A DNA stretch of 55,278 nucleotides from Silicimonas sp. (GCA_022826205.1 JAJDVJ010000149.1:1-55278), one strand, 5' to 3'. Counted from the stretch's first letter, positions 25,435 through 35,383 are shown. The notes: generated by a model from the letters alone, not told the origin. Numbers and translations: made by a program.

Positions 25435-26370
25435 ATGAGCTTGGCATTCGTATTCCCCGGCCAAGGGGCTCAGACCATCGGCATGGGTCGTGACCTTGCC
25501 GAGGCTTTCCCGGCGGCCAAGGCCGTGTTCGAGGAAGTCGACGAGGCACTTGGGGAGAAGCTCACCGCACTTGTCTGGGAAGGTGATGCCGAAGTCCTGA
25601 AGTTGACCGAAAACGCGCAGCCCGCGCTGATGGCGACCTCCATGGCGGCCGTCCGGGCCTTGGAGGCAGAAGGCATTGCCGTTACCGTCGCGGACTACGT
25701 GGCCGGACACTCGCTCGGCGAGTACTCGGCTCTTTGCGCGGCGGGGGCGATCACGTTGGTAGATGCAGCTAGGCTTTTGAGGTTGAGAGGCAAGGCAATG
25801 CAGGCGGCCGTTCCAGTTGGCGAAGGCGCCATGGCAGCAATTCTAGGTCTTGACTGCGATGCGGTGGCGGAGGTCGCAGAACGGGCGACGCAGGGAGGCG
25901 TTTGCCAGGTCGCCAACGAAAACGATCCGATGCAGAACGTGATTTCGGGCAGCAATGTTGCTGTGGAACGCGCCGTCGAGCTTGCAAAGGAAGCAGGCGC
26001 CAAGCGGGCGGTAATGCTGCCCGTGTCTGCGCCATTCCATTGCTCGCTCATGACTCCGGCTGCTGCCACGATGGCGCAAGCCCTTGGCAATATCGAGGTT
26101 GCCGAACCGAAGGTCCCGGTCGTGGCTAACGTGCTCGCGGCTGAAGCGACGGACCCCTCCGTCATTCGTTCGCTGCTTGTCGATCAGGTGGCGGGCCGGG
26201 TCAGGTGGCGTGCGAGCGTTGAATGGATGGCAGAGCGTGGAGTGACCGAATTCTGGGAACTTGGCGCCGGCAAGGCCCTTTCCGGCATGATCCGGCGGAC
26301 CGTCAGGGATGCAACGACTCGCGCCGTAGGCACGGCTAGCGAAGTGGCCGAGGCGGCGACTTCGCTGTAG
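25435..26370 (+). CDS. fabD: Malonyl-CoA:ACP transacylase
   Basis: This 311-residue enzyme loads malonate onto acyl carrier protein for fatty-acid synthesis. It begins with the classic AFVFPGQGAQTIGMG, has the nucleophile in GHSLGEYSAL (S93) and the catalytic His in SAPFHCSLM. The start at 25435 follows GAGGAGAAGC and matches the family; the longer frame is upstream leader. fabG follows after 38 bp. Confidence 0.96.
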   Translation: MSLAFVFPGQGAQTIGMGRDLAEAFPAAKAVFEEVDEALGEKLTALVWEGDAEVLKLTENAQPALMATSMAAVRALEAEGIAVTVADYVAGHSLGEYSALCAAGAITLVDAARLLRLRGKAMQAAVPVGEGAMAAILGLDCDAVAEVAERATQGGVCQVANENDPMQNVISGSNVAVERAVELAKEAGAKRAVMLPVSAPFHCSLMTPAAATMAQALGNIEVAEPKVPVVANVLAAEATDPSVIRSLLVDQVAGRVRWRASVEWMAERGVTEFWELGAGKALSGMIRRTVRDATTRAVGTASEVAEAATSL

Positions 26371-26408
26371 GATGCCCGCCAGGACACGCAGCAACCGAGG
26401 AAGAAGAC

Positions 26409-27146
26409 ATGTTTGATTTGAGCGGCCGTACGGCGCTTGTCACCGGGGCTTCGGGCGGAATCGGGAACGCCATCGCGCGTGCCCTTCATTCAGCAGGTGC
26501 CGCCGTGGCGCTGTCCGGCACCCGTGTCGACCCCCTTGAGGACCTTGGGAAGGAACTTGGAGACCGGGCTCACGTGCTGACTTGCGACCTGTCCGATGCC
26601 GATGCGGTTGCGGAACTGCCCAAGCAGGCGGCGGATGCAATGGGCACAGTGGACATTCTTGTCAACAATGCAGGAATCACGCGCGACAACCTGTTCATGC
26701 GCATGTCCGAAGAGGACTGGGATGTCGTGCTGCGTGTCAATCTGAAGAGCGCGATGGCGCTGTCGAAGGCGGTTCTTCGCGGAATGATGAAGGCGCGTTG
26801 GGGCCGGATCGTGAATGTTACGTCAGTGGTCGGCGCCACGGGCAATCCTGGTCAGGCGAATTATGCGGCCTCGAAGGCAGGCCTCGTCGGCATGTCCAAG
26901 AGCCTCGCATACGAAATCGCTGGTCGCGGCGTCACGGTAAATTGCGTGGCTCCGGGTTTCATTTCCACCGCGATGACCGACAAGCTCAACGAAGACCAGA
27001 AGTCCGCAATATTGGCTCAAGTGCCTGCCGGTCGCATGGGAGAAGCTGACGAAGTGGCAGCGGCAGTTCTTTACCTGGCTAGCCCGGAGGCAAGCTACGT
27101 GACGGGAGCCACGTTGCATATCAACGGTGGAATGGCCATGTTATAA
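26409..27146 (+). CDS. fabG: 3-oxoacyl-ACP reductase
   Basis: This 245-residue SDR reductase catalyses the NADPH-dependent first reduction in each elongation cycle. TGASGGIG (12-19) binds the cofactor, NNAG is at 86-89, and the catalytic S139, Y152 and K156 (YAASK) are intact, as is the C-terminal YVTGATLHINGGM. In related genomes acpP normally follows directly; here it lies 15.6 kb away, beyond a block of accessory DNA. Confidence 0.96.
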   Translation: MFDLSGRTALVTGASGGIGNAIARALHSAGAAVALSGTRVDPLEDLGKELGDRAHVLTCDLSDADAVAELPKQAADAMGTVDILVNNAGITRDNLFMRMSEEDWDVVLRVNLKSAMALSKAVLRGMMKARWGRIVNVTSVVGATGNPGQANYAASKAGLVGMSKSLAYEIAGRGVTVNCVAPGFISTAMTDKLNEDQKSAILAQVPAGRMGEADEVAAAVLYLASPEASYVTGATLHINGGMAML

Positions 27147-27398
27147 GCCTAGAACGCCGTGTCGTCGGTGGCGTATCGGTTCGAAAATCCCTTCTTGTGC
27201 CTCCTGCAGGTGCCGGGAAAGCTCGGGATGCGGCGCCTGATCCTTGATCAGATCCGCTGCATTCCGTTTCGTGCAACATGTCCGAAGCATCGGTTGCCGG
27301 ATGTGAAGTCAAGTTCCAGATCGGTCGGGCTGCGATCCGGTTGAATCCCACAAACGTCTCCGGCTGCTTGGGTATCGCGCTGGCACCGCAGGCCAATG

Positions 27399-28233
27399 TC
27401 ACTTCGAGGAAATTGCTCCAGCTCTTGCCATTTGTCCCTGCGTGGCCTCCTGAAACACCTTTCGAAAACTGCGCCCCACGGGAACTTTCTGGTCCGAGTC
27501 CATAGTCAACTCCGGACCGTTCGGACCTCTGCTTGTCTGCACGACTTGGGAAAGGTTGATTCACCAAGAGCGATGCACCTGAAGTCCGTTGAGCGGCTTC
27601 AAGTCGCGAATTGCATCGCCCAGCCTCATCAATACCATAGCTGACCCCTTGTGCGTGGTGACCTCGACGTAGTGGTCCTGCGCCCTGACCGAGATGATGT
27701 CGTATCCTAGGTGATGCGGAAGCTTCCTCTGCAAGAGGGTGGCTGTGAAGGCGCGAATCTTCTCATTGGCTATGGGCCCACGCAGTGCATCGGCGCGCCC
27801 TCGCTCTCGGGACTCGATCAGCGCATTCACGATCAAGGTCACGGCGATTGCCGACAGAGCGACATGTGAAATAAGTGTGGCGGGCCTGTACGACATCGTC
27901 CATCCCGGTGCAAAGACCGTAGCCAGCCCCTCTGAAAGATAGATTGTCGCGACGATCGGCAAGACACCTGCAATTCCTGCAAGCGTTGCCACAAGGCTCC
28001 AGTGCAAGGCGTGGGTCTCTGCAAGCCTGTGGGCGTAGACGGACATGAACGTCATCGGCATCGCCGACAGGGTCAATGACGTGCCCCAGTAAACCACCCG
28101 TTCTGGAAGGCTGAACCGTTCCAGCGTATAGTACGGTCCCGCAATCGCCGCGAGCAAAATCACTACGCCAAGGACCATCCAAAAAAACGGGGCTGCACAC
28201 GTTCTCCCGCAGTTGACGAAGCGTCAACTGCAT
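27399..28233 (-). pseudogene. LytTR-domain membrane protein, broken by a frameshift and an in-frame TGA
   Basis: The original gene encoded several membrane helices followed by a LytTR DNA-binding domain (LGYDIISVRAQDHYVEVTTHKG, then GLQVHRSW). The open part is 27561-28178. At the start, MQLTLRQLRENVCSPVF (from 28233) is out of frame with FWMVLGVVILLAA; one T is missing from a 7-T run. At the end, TGA follows HRSW where the family usually has a second Trp (TGG). After that TGA the same frame continues with LTMDSDQKVPVGRSFRKVFQEA, the normal LytTR tail, to 27399. Two separate lesions make function unlikely. Confidence 0.8.
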
Positions 28234-28292
28234 AAGGGAGCAGTTCGCGGGGATTTGCGCGTCAGGCACGTAACTCGTCTAGGTGCGGAACA

Positions 28293-28776
28293 TTGCGCCG
28301 AATATACGCGGTGGCGGTGAATTCTCAAGTTGCGGGGCCGCATATGCCGCAGGTGCACTTCAATGTCCCAATTCACCCCCGTGGATTGGCCAAGCGCTTT
28401 GGCACCGTCCGCGTCGTGTCCCACATCGACCTCGATGTCGCCCCGGGCGAAGCGCTCGGATTGCTGGGTCCCAACGGTGCAGGCAAGTCCACCACGCTGT
28501 CAATGCTGATGGGATTGAGCGCGCCTGATGCAGGCGAGATTCTGATTTTCGGCTATCGTGCCGGCAGCCCTCAGGCCCTTGCGCTTACCGGTGCGACACC
28601 GCAATCGACCGGCTTTCCCGAGCAACTGACACCGCGCGAAATCCTCAGCTACGCCGCGGCCCGCTACCGCACGCCCGCCCGGATCGATGAAATTGCGGTA
28701 CGTTGCGGACTTGAGCAGTTCGTCAACCGTCGCGTTGCTGGGTTTTCGGGTGGGGAAATACGCTGCGTGGCGCAGG
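28293..28776 (+). pseudogene. ABC transporter ATP-binding protein, 3'-truncated
   Basis: The frame encodes the first half of an ABC-2-type exporter ATPase: Walker A GPNGAGKS, Q-loop region ATPQSTGFPEQLTPREILSY and the signature start VAGFSGGEIR. Walker B, the H-loop and the rest are missing. From about 28757 the sequence instead encodes, in another frame, the start of an antitoxin-like protein. A start at ATG 28344 or at 28293 is possible. Without Walker B it cannot hydrolyse ATP. Confidence 0.75.
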
Positions 28777-28892
28777 CACCGTCAGCGGCAGGACCTTGTG
28801 CGTGTCGAGGTCCAAGCCCGGAAAGACGACGTTGCGCTAGTGCGGGATTTTGCTTCGACCTTGGTCGATCCTGGACACGAGCGCGAAACGCG
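28750..28892 (+). pseudogene. 5' part of a VapB-type antitoxin-like gene
   Basis: From a GTG at 28750 the frame reads VGKYAAWRRHRQRQDLVRVEV, then QARKDDVALVR and DPGHERETR. I recognise this as the N-terminal half of a small antitoxin-like family (LVRVEVQ-R--D--LVR, then L-DP---E-ETR). After ETR, at about 28892, family resemblance stops. The matching C-terminal half, with vapC after it, appears 13.2 kb downstream. The family call is from memory of similar proteins and should be tested. Confidence 0.5.
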
Positions 28893-29463
28893 CACCAAAC
28901 GGCCGGCGAAAAGAAAGCAGGTGGCCGGAAGCCAACCCGTGTTTGATTCTCCGGCAATGTTCGAAAACCGTGGAAAGAAACACCCTAACCCACACGAAAC
29001 AACCCGGGAAATCTGGAGCGGATCAATCAGACATCCAGCATTCCCACTGCCAAGGGCCAAGGTCACGCGGTCGATCTACGCTCCTTGAGCGAACCTGCCA
29101 TGCGAGGATCCGGATGCGTCAATCGCGTACGCTCGGGTCTGTGAGGGACGGGCTCGGCAACGATCCCGTCCGCCCGGCCCCAGGGGCACAATTCTCCCTG
29201 AAAGCGGGTCAAGGTGTTTGATGTGAAGTCGCCCATGGACTCGGGCAGCCTCCTCTACATGTTGTGGTTTGGCACCTTCAACATGCCAGAGGGAGGACTT
29301 CAGGTCGAGACCGCGCATCGCAAAAGGGCCCGGATATCGGAAAATCCCGGTCAGTTGCAGAGACTTACAAGCGGCTCCATGGTTATGGGTTTTCTTCGTA
29401 AGCTTAACGGGACCGTTGTGAAACCAAGGCGCAATTCTTCTGTCTCGGCCAAAATTTCTTGAC
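28893..29463. other. Stretch without a recognisable gene at the left edge of the island
   Basis: Only short overlapping frames occur on both strands, with no motif I can name. The stretch is less GC-rich than the fab genes by eye. It ends at the paired GntR-type operator sites. It may contain decayed island sequence. Confidence 0.4.
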
Positions 29464-29497
29464 TTTGGGATCCTAAGAAGTAATTTTGGGATCCTAA
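29464..29497 (+). promoter_or_regulatory. Two GntR-type operator copies upstream of the TAXI operon
   Basis: TTTGGGATCCTAA occurs twice, exactly, at 29464-29476 and 29485-29497. The 21-bp spacing places both on the same face of the helix. The same core recurs three times around the island's own GntR gene (37697-37833). The sites lie about 195 bp upstream of the TAXI start, consistent with control of that operon's promoter. Protein binding is inferred. Confidence 0.7.
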
Positions 29498-29690
29498 GAT
29501 TAGTGGTGTAGTGAAAATCAACAAGGCGGCTGTACGAAGAGGGTATCAATCGCCGAAGAGCTTGCGGAGCATCAACTGGCGAGCGCGAGGAGCGAGGAAC
29601 AGCGCGTCGAAACTTGACGGGAACGGGCCACGCACTGTTCCAGGAAGCTCGCGATCCGACAACAAAGAACTGGAGCAAAAGGAGAACAAA

Positions 29691-30746
29691 ATGCTCAGGA
29701 ATTTCACGGCGGCTACAATTGCTGCGACGTTCACATTCGCCGCTTCACCGGTGAACGCACAGGTAAATCTGACCTCGAACGCGGCCGGAGCCGGCACAGC
29801 TGGTGCCTTGTCCGCGACATCACTGGTTGAAAACGCTGCCGAACGCGGCATCGCAAACATTCAGCTCAAGGACGGGCAAACAGGAACCAAGTACACATTG
29901 GCTTTGGCGGAAGGCAAAATCGACTTGGCAAGCGCGCCGTTCGTTTTGCCATTCCTATTGGCTCGGGCTGCCGGCCCGTTTTCAAACCTGGACAAGGAAA
30001 CAGCCAAGGAACTGGGGCACAGCATCCAGATGCTGTATCCCTATACATTCTCGGTTTTCACGCTCTATGCCTATGATGCCAAAGGCATTGGAGGCTGGGA
30101 GGAACTGAAGGGGCTTAAGGTCCTGAATGGCCCCCCTCGCGGTACCGCTGCGTTGAACTCGCGCAGTCTGATCCAGCTCTTTACAGGCATGAAGTCGGAA
30201 GAGGATTATGAAACGGTAACCGTCAGTTGGGGTCAGATGGCCGCGGCGATCATCGACGGAACGGTTGATGCGGCAGTTATCCCGGTTATGTTCCCGGGTC
30301 CCAGGGTAACGCAGGCATCAGCGGCGGGCGCCATGACTATGTACTCGATGCCGAAAGAAGCGTTTGAAGCTGAAGCGACCCAGAAGTTTCTTAACAAGCC
30401 TGGTTCCACTCCGTTCGTCGCGCCGCTGGCGGATATCCAGGCTGCCATGGGCGACGGATGGACCATCGTTTCCGATGACGACATGTTCCGTGGTAAGGCT
30501 GTGCCCGGCGGCGATTTTGTCCACAAGAGCATGGACGAGGAACTTGCCTATCAGCTCGCCAAGGCGCACATCGAAAACCTTGACGAAATCAGGGCGCTGG
30601 CGCCGTTCATGGCAACACTCAACTTCGGTGACGTGTCTGAGGAGGCAAATGGCCTCTGCGGAGCGAACATAGTCAAGTTCCATCCGGGCGCTGTCCGTGC
30701 TTGGGAAGAAGCCGGCTATACGCTTCCGGACTGCTCAAAGCCGTAA
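29691..30746 (+). CDS. TAXI-family TRAP transporter solute-binding protein
   Basis: This protein of about 351 residues is the periplasmic receptor of a TRAP-TAXI carrier. It has a signal peptide (MLRNFTAATIAATFTFAASPVNA) followed by the TAXI-type start with Gly/Ala/Thr-rich loops (SNAAGAGTAGALSATSLVENAAE). KYTLALAEGKIDLASA and the later WGQMAAAIIDGTVDAAVIP are typical cleft segments. The start was set by AAAAGGAG just before ATG 29691; the frame upstream is leader. The gene is followed 37 bp later by its fused permease. The substrate is unknown; the island context suggests an organic acid or sulfated aromatic. Confidence 0.85.
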   Translation: MLRNFTAATIAATFTFAASPVNAQVNLTSNAAGAGTAGALSATSLVENAAERGIANIQLKDGQTGTKYTLALAEGKIDLASAPFVLPFLLARAAGPFSNLDKETAKELGHSIQMLYPYTFSVFTLYAYDAKGIGGWEELKGLKVLNGPPRGTAALNSRSLIQLFTGMKSEEDYETVTVSWGQMAAAIIDGTVDAAVIPVMFPGPRVTQASAAGAMTMYSMPKEAFEAEATQKFLNKPGSTPFVAPLADIQAAMGDGWTIVSDDDMFRGKAVPGGDFVHKSMDEELAYQLAKAHIENLDEIRALAPFMATLNFGDVSEEANGLCGANIVKFHPGAVRAWEEAGYTLPDCSKP

Positions 30747-30783
30747 GTCGACAATCCAAGTCCGCTTAGGTCGGTAGATCCGA

Positions 30784-33132
30784 ATGTCGGAGCAAAACAA
30801 CTCGCAGTCGACAACGTCACCAGAGCAACCGATGCTCGCGGATCGACTTGTCTACGTTTTGGCTCTGCTATTCGTCCTGTCGGGCCTCGTCAATGTGACC
30901 CCAGCGATTCCTGGCTGGGATAGCCTTTGGAAGGACCTGACAGGGAACGATTTTTTTAGGGTGCGACGGTTCTCAACGGAGTGGCTATTCCCAATAGCCT
31001 TTTTCTGGATGATGTTGATCGTCGCACTCAAGCACTCGATGTGGCGGAGTTGGGCCGACAAGGGCCCCGGCATCAGGCGCTTGGGGCTGCTTTTTGACAT
31101 TGCATTGATATTGGCGGCCGCGTCCATTTCATTGACTTACCTGGCCGAAATCGAAGCGGTATGCCTTATAGATGTATTCACAGGCGATCGCGAACGCCTG
31201 ATGGCGAAGGCGCTGCAAGCGGAAAAAGACTTTGCAAAACTCTATGGGCTGCCGACTCCCGACACCGCAGACGATCCTGGTTGCCTAAACACGACGGGCA
31301 GTTGGCTGATTTTAATAATGTTTGGAGCGATCGTTGTTTTCCTGGGGTACAACGTTAAGGTGTGGGGTTTGCCACTTGTGTTGGTCTCAATCTTGATTGC
31401 ATCCTACACATTTGTCACGGTCCTGAACTGGTACTTCTTTGGCGCCGAGGATCAGAATAAGTACCTGATTACAATCCTTAGCAGTGAAGAGCCCAGAAGC
31501 TTGGCCGCAAGTGTAGGTTTCTTTCACGATGCTCTGGTCAATCAATCGTCAGGTTTGTTGGGCCGATTTATCAATGTTCTCCTGATCCTTGTTTTTCCCT
31601 ATGTCATTCTAGGCGCACTCTTTGGAAAATGTGCGGGTGGGCAGTCGCTAATCAAATTGGCGTTTTCGGCAACCCGTAACCTGCGCGGCGGACCTGCCCA
31701 CGCTGCAGTGGTTTCCTCGGCATTGTTCGGGACGATTACAGGTGGACCAGTCGTCAACGTTCTGTCGACCGGTGTCCTTACGATCCCGATGATGCTGAAG
31801 CGCGGTTTCTCGAAGGTCTTCGCGGGTGGGGTCGAGGCTGCGGCTTCCTCAGGCGGGTCAATCATGCCACCGATCATGGGCGTTGCAGCCTTCGTAATGG
31901 CCGCAATGACCGGTGTACCCTATCGCGAGATTATTGTTGCGGCAGCCATTCCGGCGCTATTCTATTTTTTCTGCCTCTTTCTTTCGGTGATATTCCAAGC
32001 CCGAAAGCAGAACATTCAAGCTTTCGGTGAGCTAACTGAAGATATGCGCTTGACGGGCGAGGATCGTCTCCACCTATTGCAGATCTTCGGGCCGGTCCTT
32101 CTTGTTCTGGTCCTGCTCCTAACACCTAAGGATGCTGTTGGTTGCAGCTGGTATTCGATCATGTTGGGCGCTGTAGTCGAATGGAACGGAGACGCCTGCA
32201 AAATCATATCCCTGCCGTGGATCATCGAACTATTCCAAAACGCCGCAGGGGACGCCAGCGCCGCAGGCTGGTGGGCGGTCATCTTGCTTCTGGTGTTGAT
32301 GTTCGTTGACAAGGAGTTTCGCACAAAACCAGGGAAGATCTTTGACGGTCTATCGAAGGCAGGTTTGACGATATCTACGCTGTTTCTTATGTTTATGGCG
32401 GTCACAGTGATTGATGTTTGCTTGAATTTCACTGGCCTCGCAAAGTTCGCGGCGGTGGATGTACTGGCATTCCTGAACTCCTTCAATATTTCGGCAAGCT
32501 CAGTAGGTTTTCAGTTGTTCGCGTTGTTTTTGACGATGCTCTTGGCAGTATTGTTGGGTATGGGAATGCCGGCGGTACCCGCCTATATCAACGTCGCCCT
32601 TTTAATGGGTCCGATGCTGGTCGGCTTAGGGTTGGCGACATTCACCGCACATATGTTCATCTTCTACTTCGCAGTAGCTTCCGCCATAACCCCACCGGTC
32701 GCGCTGGCCGCTTTTGCGGCGTCGAGCATTACCCACGCCGACCCAATGAAGACTGGCTTTTCTGCGGTGAAGTCGGGCGTAGTAATGTTCACCATCCCGT
32801 TTGTTTTTGCGATCTATCCTGAACTTTTGCTGATTGACAAGGCTGTCATCGACCCAAGTGATGGACATTTCCTTTCAGGTTACGACGGTAGTATCGACTT
32901 TGGATGGATTTTCTTCCTGATGGCGCGCCTGGGATTGGCTCTCTACCTTGTGTCAAGCTCGCTGGCCGCATTTGATCGCAAGGCCTTGGGGGCGGTCGAG
33001 ATCATCATTCGGTTAGCGATCGCAGTTCTCATCCTTGCGCGCCCAATGGAATTCTACGGACCAGCGATCGCGGCGGGTGCCTTTGTCATTGGCCTGCACA
33101 CATTTCGCAACCGAGGCGAGATACCGGCCTGA
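30784..33132 (+). CDS. TRAP transporter fused permease (DctQM type)
   Basis: This 782-residue membrane protein fuses the small (about four helices) and large (about twelve helices) TRAP subunits, as is usual for TAXI systems. The large-subunit signatures are present: SSALFGTITGGPVVNVLSTG, AAASSGGSIMPPIMGVAAFVMA, GMGMPAVPAYINVALLMGPML and FYFAVASAITPPVALAAFAAS. It uses a sodium or proton gradient to import a solute handed over by the periplasmic receptor. It is the only TRAP permease in the window, although three receptor genes are present. Confidence 0.92.
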   Translation: MSEQNNSQSTTSPEQPMLADRLVYVLALLFVLSGLVNVTPAIPGWDSLWKDLTGNDFFRVRRFSTEWLFPIAFFWMMLIVALKHSMWRSWADKGPGIRRLGLLFDIALILAAASISLTYLAEIEAVCLIDVFTGDRERLMAKALQAEKDFAKLYGLPTPDTADDPGCLNTTGSWLILIMFGAIVVFLGYNVKVWGLPLVLVSILIASYTFVTVLNWYFFGAEDQNKYLITILSSEEPRSLAASVGFFHDALVNQSSGLLGRFINVLLILVFPYVILGALFGKCAGGQSLIKLAFSATRNLRGGPAHAAVVSSALFGTITGGPVVNVLSTGVLTIPMMLKRGFSKVFAGGVEAAASSGGSIMPPIMGVAAFVMAAMTGVPYREIIVAAAIPALFYFFCLFLSVIFQARKQNIQAFGELTEDMRLTGEDRLHLLQIFGPVLLVLVLLLTPKDAVGCSWYSIMLGAVVEWNGDACKIISLPWIIELFQNAAGDASAAGWWAVILLLVLMFVDKEFRTKPGKIFDGLSKAGLTISTLFLMFMAVTVIDVCLNFTGLAKFAAVDVLAFLNSFNISASSVGFQLFALFLTMLLAVLLGMGMPAVPAYINVALLMGPMLVGLGLATFTAHMFIFYFAVASAITPPVALAAFAASSITHADPMKTGFSAVKSGVVMFTIPFVFAIYPELLLIDKAVIDPSDGHFLSGYDGSIDFGWIFFLMARLGLALYLVSSSLAAFDRKALGAVEIIIRLAIAVLILARPMEFYGPAIAAGAFVIGLHTFRNRGEIPA

Positions 33133-33173
33133 CCAGGCGCGCAAAGCAAGACAATATACGACCGGACAAACAC

Positions 33174-34757
33174 ATGACGGAACGACCTAGCTATATTCTC
33201 TTCATCACCGACCAGCAGCGCTACGACAATCTTGGTTGCAACGGGCATCCGGTCTTGAGAACGCCGAATATCGACGAGATGGCGGCCGAGGGCGTGAACC
33301 ACGATAGATTCTATGTTTCATCGCCTGTGTGCATGCCGAACCGTGCCAGCCTGATGACTTGCCGCATGCCGTCGAGCCATGGGACGCGGTCGCTTGGCAT
33401 TCCCTTGGCGCATCACAACGTTACGTTCGTCGAACTTCTGCGGACCGCAGGGTATGATACGGCACTCGTCGGAAAAAGCCATCTGCAGAACGTCTGGGAC
33501 GGAGACATGCAGATTGACATTCCTGAAGCCCGGGAAGGCTTCAGTGCACCCCCAGGTGAATTGGCGGTCGCCATTCAGTCTGACCTAAACGACGAGCGCT
33601 ATCATTACGAAAAGCGCAAGTTCGTCGATCAACATAACGCAGCTGTCCCAACGCCGTATTACGGATTTGACCATTATGATTCCGTTGTGCGCCACGGCAC
33701 TATGAACGGTGGCAACTACGAATATTGGTTAAGGGAGCACGCGCCCGAGGTCCTGCCTCTTCGTGGTCCGAACAATCAATTTCCGCATGATTACTCCGTT
33801 CCACAAGCAATACGCACAAAAGTCCCGGAGGAGTATTATACCACCAGCTATATCGCCGACCGAGCCGCCGAGTGGATCGAAAGCCGCAAGGACAATCCGA
33901 AACCCTTCTTCCTGATGGTGTCCTTCCCGGACCCTCACCATCCATTCAACCCGCCAGGCAAATACTGGGATATGTACAAGCCTGAGGAAATGCCCGTGCC
34001 AGCCGCATATGAGACCAACGACTGGGATCCCCCCGAATATGTGAAAGTCGCCGAACGCGATCGTGCCAGCGATCCCTCGCTTGGACAACGGGCTGGGTAT
34101 ACCCTTGCCGTTTCAAGGAAAGAGGCACTGGAAGCTCGTGCGTTGACATGCGGCATGATCACGATGGTCGACGATGCAGTGGGCAAGGTACGGAAGGCGG
34201 TTGTCGATGCAGAAGTTGCAGATACAGTGGTGCAGATTTTCACCTCCGACCATGGAGACCACCTTGGGGATCACCGGCTTCTCTTCAAAGGGGCCGAACA
34301 ATATGATACGTTGACCCATGTGCCGTTCATTTGGGCCGATCCGAAAGGCGAGCAAGGGACACAAACGGACAAACTCGCGCAGACCCACGATATTGGCACA
34401 ACAATCCTTGAGCATGCGAAGGTCGAGCCCTCTCTGGGGATGCAGGGTGCTGTGTTGGGCGTTGCAGGCGGCGAGGGGCGCGAGTCCGCGCACATTCAAT
34501 ATGAAACCCAAAGAACGCAGGAAGCCTTCGGGACGCGCCCAAGGGTACACACAGTAATTCACGACAAATGGCGACTTTCCATTTACCTCGGAAAGTGTCC
34601 AAATGAGCTCTTTGATCTCGAATTGGACCCTGACGAAATGGAAAATCTCTGGAATAGCCCGGATCATTCGGACGTCAGGTCTCAACTGCTCGAAGAGTTG
34701 GCCCAACTTGAGATAGAGGCTGTCGACAGGGTACCATTGCCCACTGATCGAGCCTGA
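33174..34757 (+). CDS. Type I sulfatase / phosphonate-monoester-hydrolase-like enzyme
   Basis: This 527-residue alkaline-phosphatase-superfamily hydrolase has the formylglycine motif SSPVCMPNRASLMTCRMPSSHG, where C53 in CxPxR is converted to the catalytic aldehyde. Metal ligands are in FITDQQRYDNLG near the start and in TSDHGDHLGDH later. ELFDLELDPDEMENLWN is the usual C-terminal sulfatase motif. There is no signal peptide, so it acts in the cytoplasm on an imported ester. It follows the TRAP permease by 41 bp, which suggests the transported substrate carries a sulfate or phosphonate ester. The sulfatase-maturing enzyme is not in the window. Confidence 0.88.
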   Translation: MTERPSYILFITDQQRYDNLGCNGHPVLRTPNIDEMAAEGVNHDRFYVSSPVCMPNRASLMTCRMPSSHGTRSLGIPLAHHNVTFVELLRTAGYDTALVGKSHLQNVWDGDMQIDIPEAREGFSAPPGELAVAIQSDLNDERYHYEKRKFVDQHNAAVPTPYYGFDHYDSVVRHGTMNGGNYEYWLREHAPEVLPLRGPNNQFPHDYSVPQAIRTKVPEEYYTTSYIADRAAEWIESRKDNPKPFFLMVSFPDPHHPFNPPGKYWDMYKPEEMPVPAAYETNDWDPPEYVKVAERDRASDPSLGQRAGYTLAVSRKEALEARALTCGMITMVDDAVGKVRKAVVDAEVADTVVQIFTSDHGDHLGDHRLLFKGAEQYDTLTHVPFIWADPKGEQGTQTDKLAQTHDIGTTILEHAKVEPSLGMQGAVLGVAGGEGRESAHIQYETQRTQEAFGTRPRVHTVIHDKWRLSIYLGKCPNELFDLELDPDEMENLWNSPDHSDVRSQLLEELAQLEIEAVDRVPLPTDRA

Positions 34758-34804
34758 GACGTGAAATTTGGACGAAACACGACAGATGGCAGGGACAATC
34801 CACG

Positions 34805-35383
34805 ATGAGCGAAGCGAAATACGAGAATCGCCATAACTTCGAGATGGGCAACTGGCCCGAATTGCGCCAAGCATGGAATGATATGTTGAAGCTTATCTTC
34901 CCCGGGCGCGAGGTTTCCGGCGAGTTGAAGCAGATGGTCTTCACTGTAGCAAGTCTCGCAAGCGGCTGTGTCCATTGTCAGTCGCATGGTGCCTATCACC
35001 TCCACAAGATCGGGATTCCTGATGAAAAGATCCAAGCGTTGTGGAGTTTCGAATCCTCGGATCTCTTTTCAGATGCGGAGCGCGCCGCGCTTAGTTTGGC
35101 CCTTGCTGCAGGCGCCGCGCCCAATGCATCGGGGCCCGAGCACTTTGTTGAGCTGCGCAAGCACTTCACAGACATCCAGATTATTGAAATCCTTGCTGTA
35201 ATTGCTGCCGGCGGCTATCTTAACCGTTGGAACGACACGATCGCCACAGTGACCGACCAGGAATCTGTCGACTGGGCCGAGCAAGTTCTTAAGCCTGTGG
35301 GATGGGATGCCGGGAAACACGTCGGCGAAGCGCACGAACAGCGAAAGGCTCACCCGATCACCCTTGGCTGGACCAACAAATAG
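34805..35383 (+). CDS. Carboxymuconolactone-decarboxylase / AhpD-like protein
   Basis: This 192-residue all-helical protein carries the redox motif ASGCVHCQSHGAYH (C55, C58, H61) of the AhpD/CMD family. Family members are alkylhydroperoxidases or gamma-carboxymuconolactone decarboxylases. The CxxC-x2-H layout favours an AhpD-like thiol peroxidase rather than a decarboxylase. It is 47 bp after the sulfatase and in the same direction, so it probably belongs to the same operon. Confidence 0.8.
   Translation: MSEAKYENRHNFEMGNWPELRQAWNDMLKLIFPGREVSGELKQMVFTVASLASGCVHCQSHGAYHLHKIGIPDEKIQALWSFESSDLFSDAERAALSLALAAGAAPNASGPEHFVELRKHFTDIQIIEILAVIAAGGYLNRWNDTIATVTDQESVDWAEQVLKPVGWDAGKHVGEAHEQRKAHPITLGWTNK

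Noticed and set aside
29511-29690. A 60-codon N-terminal extension of the TAXI receptor.
   Set aside because: The signal peptide starts at 29691 directly after AAAAGGAG; the extension is basic, unlike a signal, and follows immediately after the operator sites.
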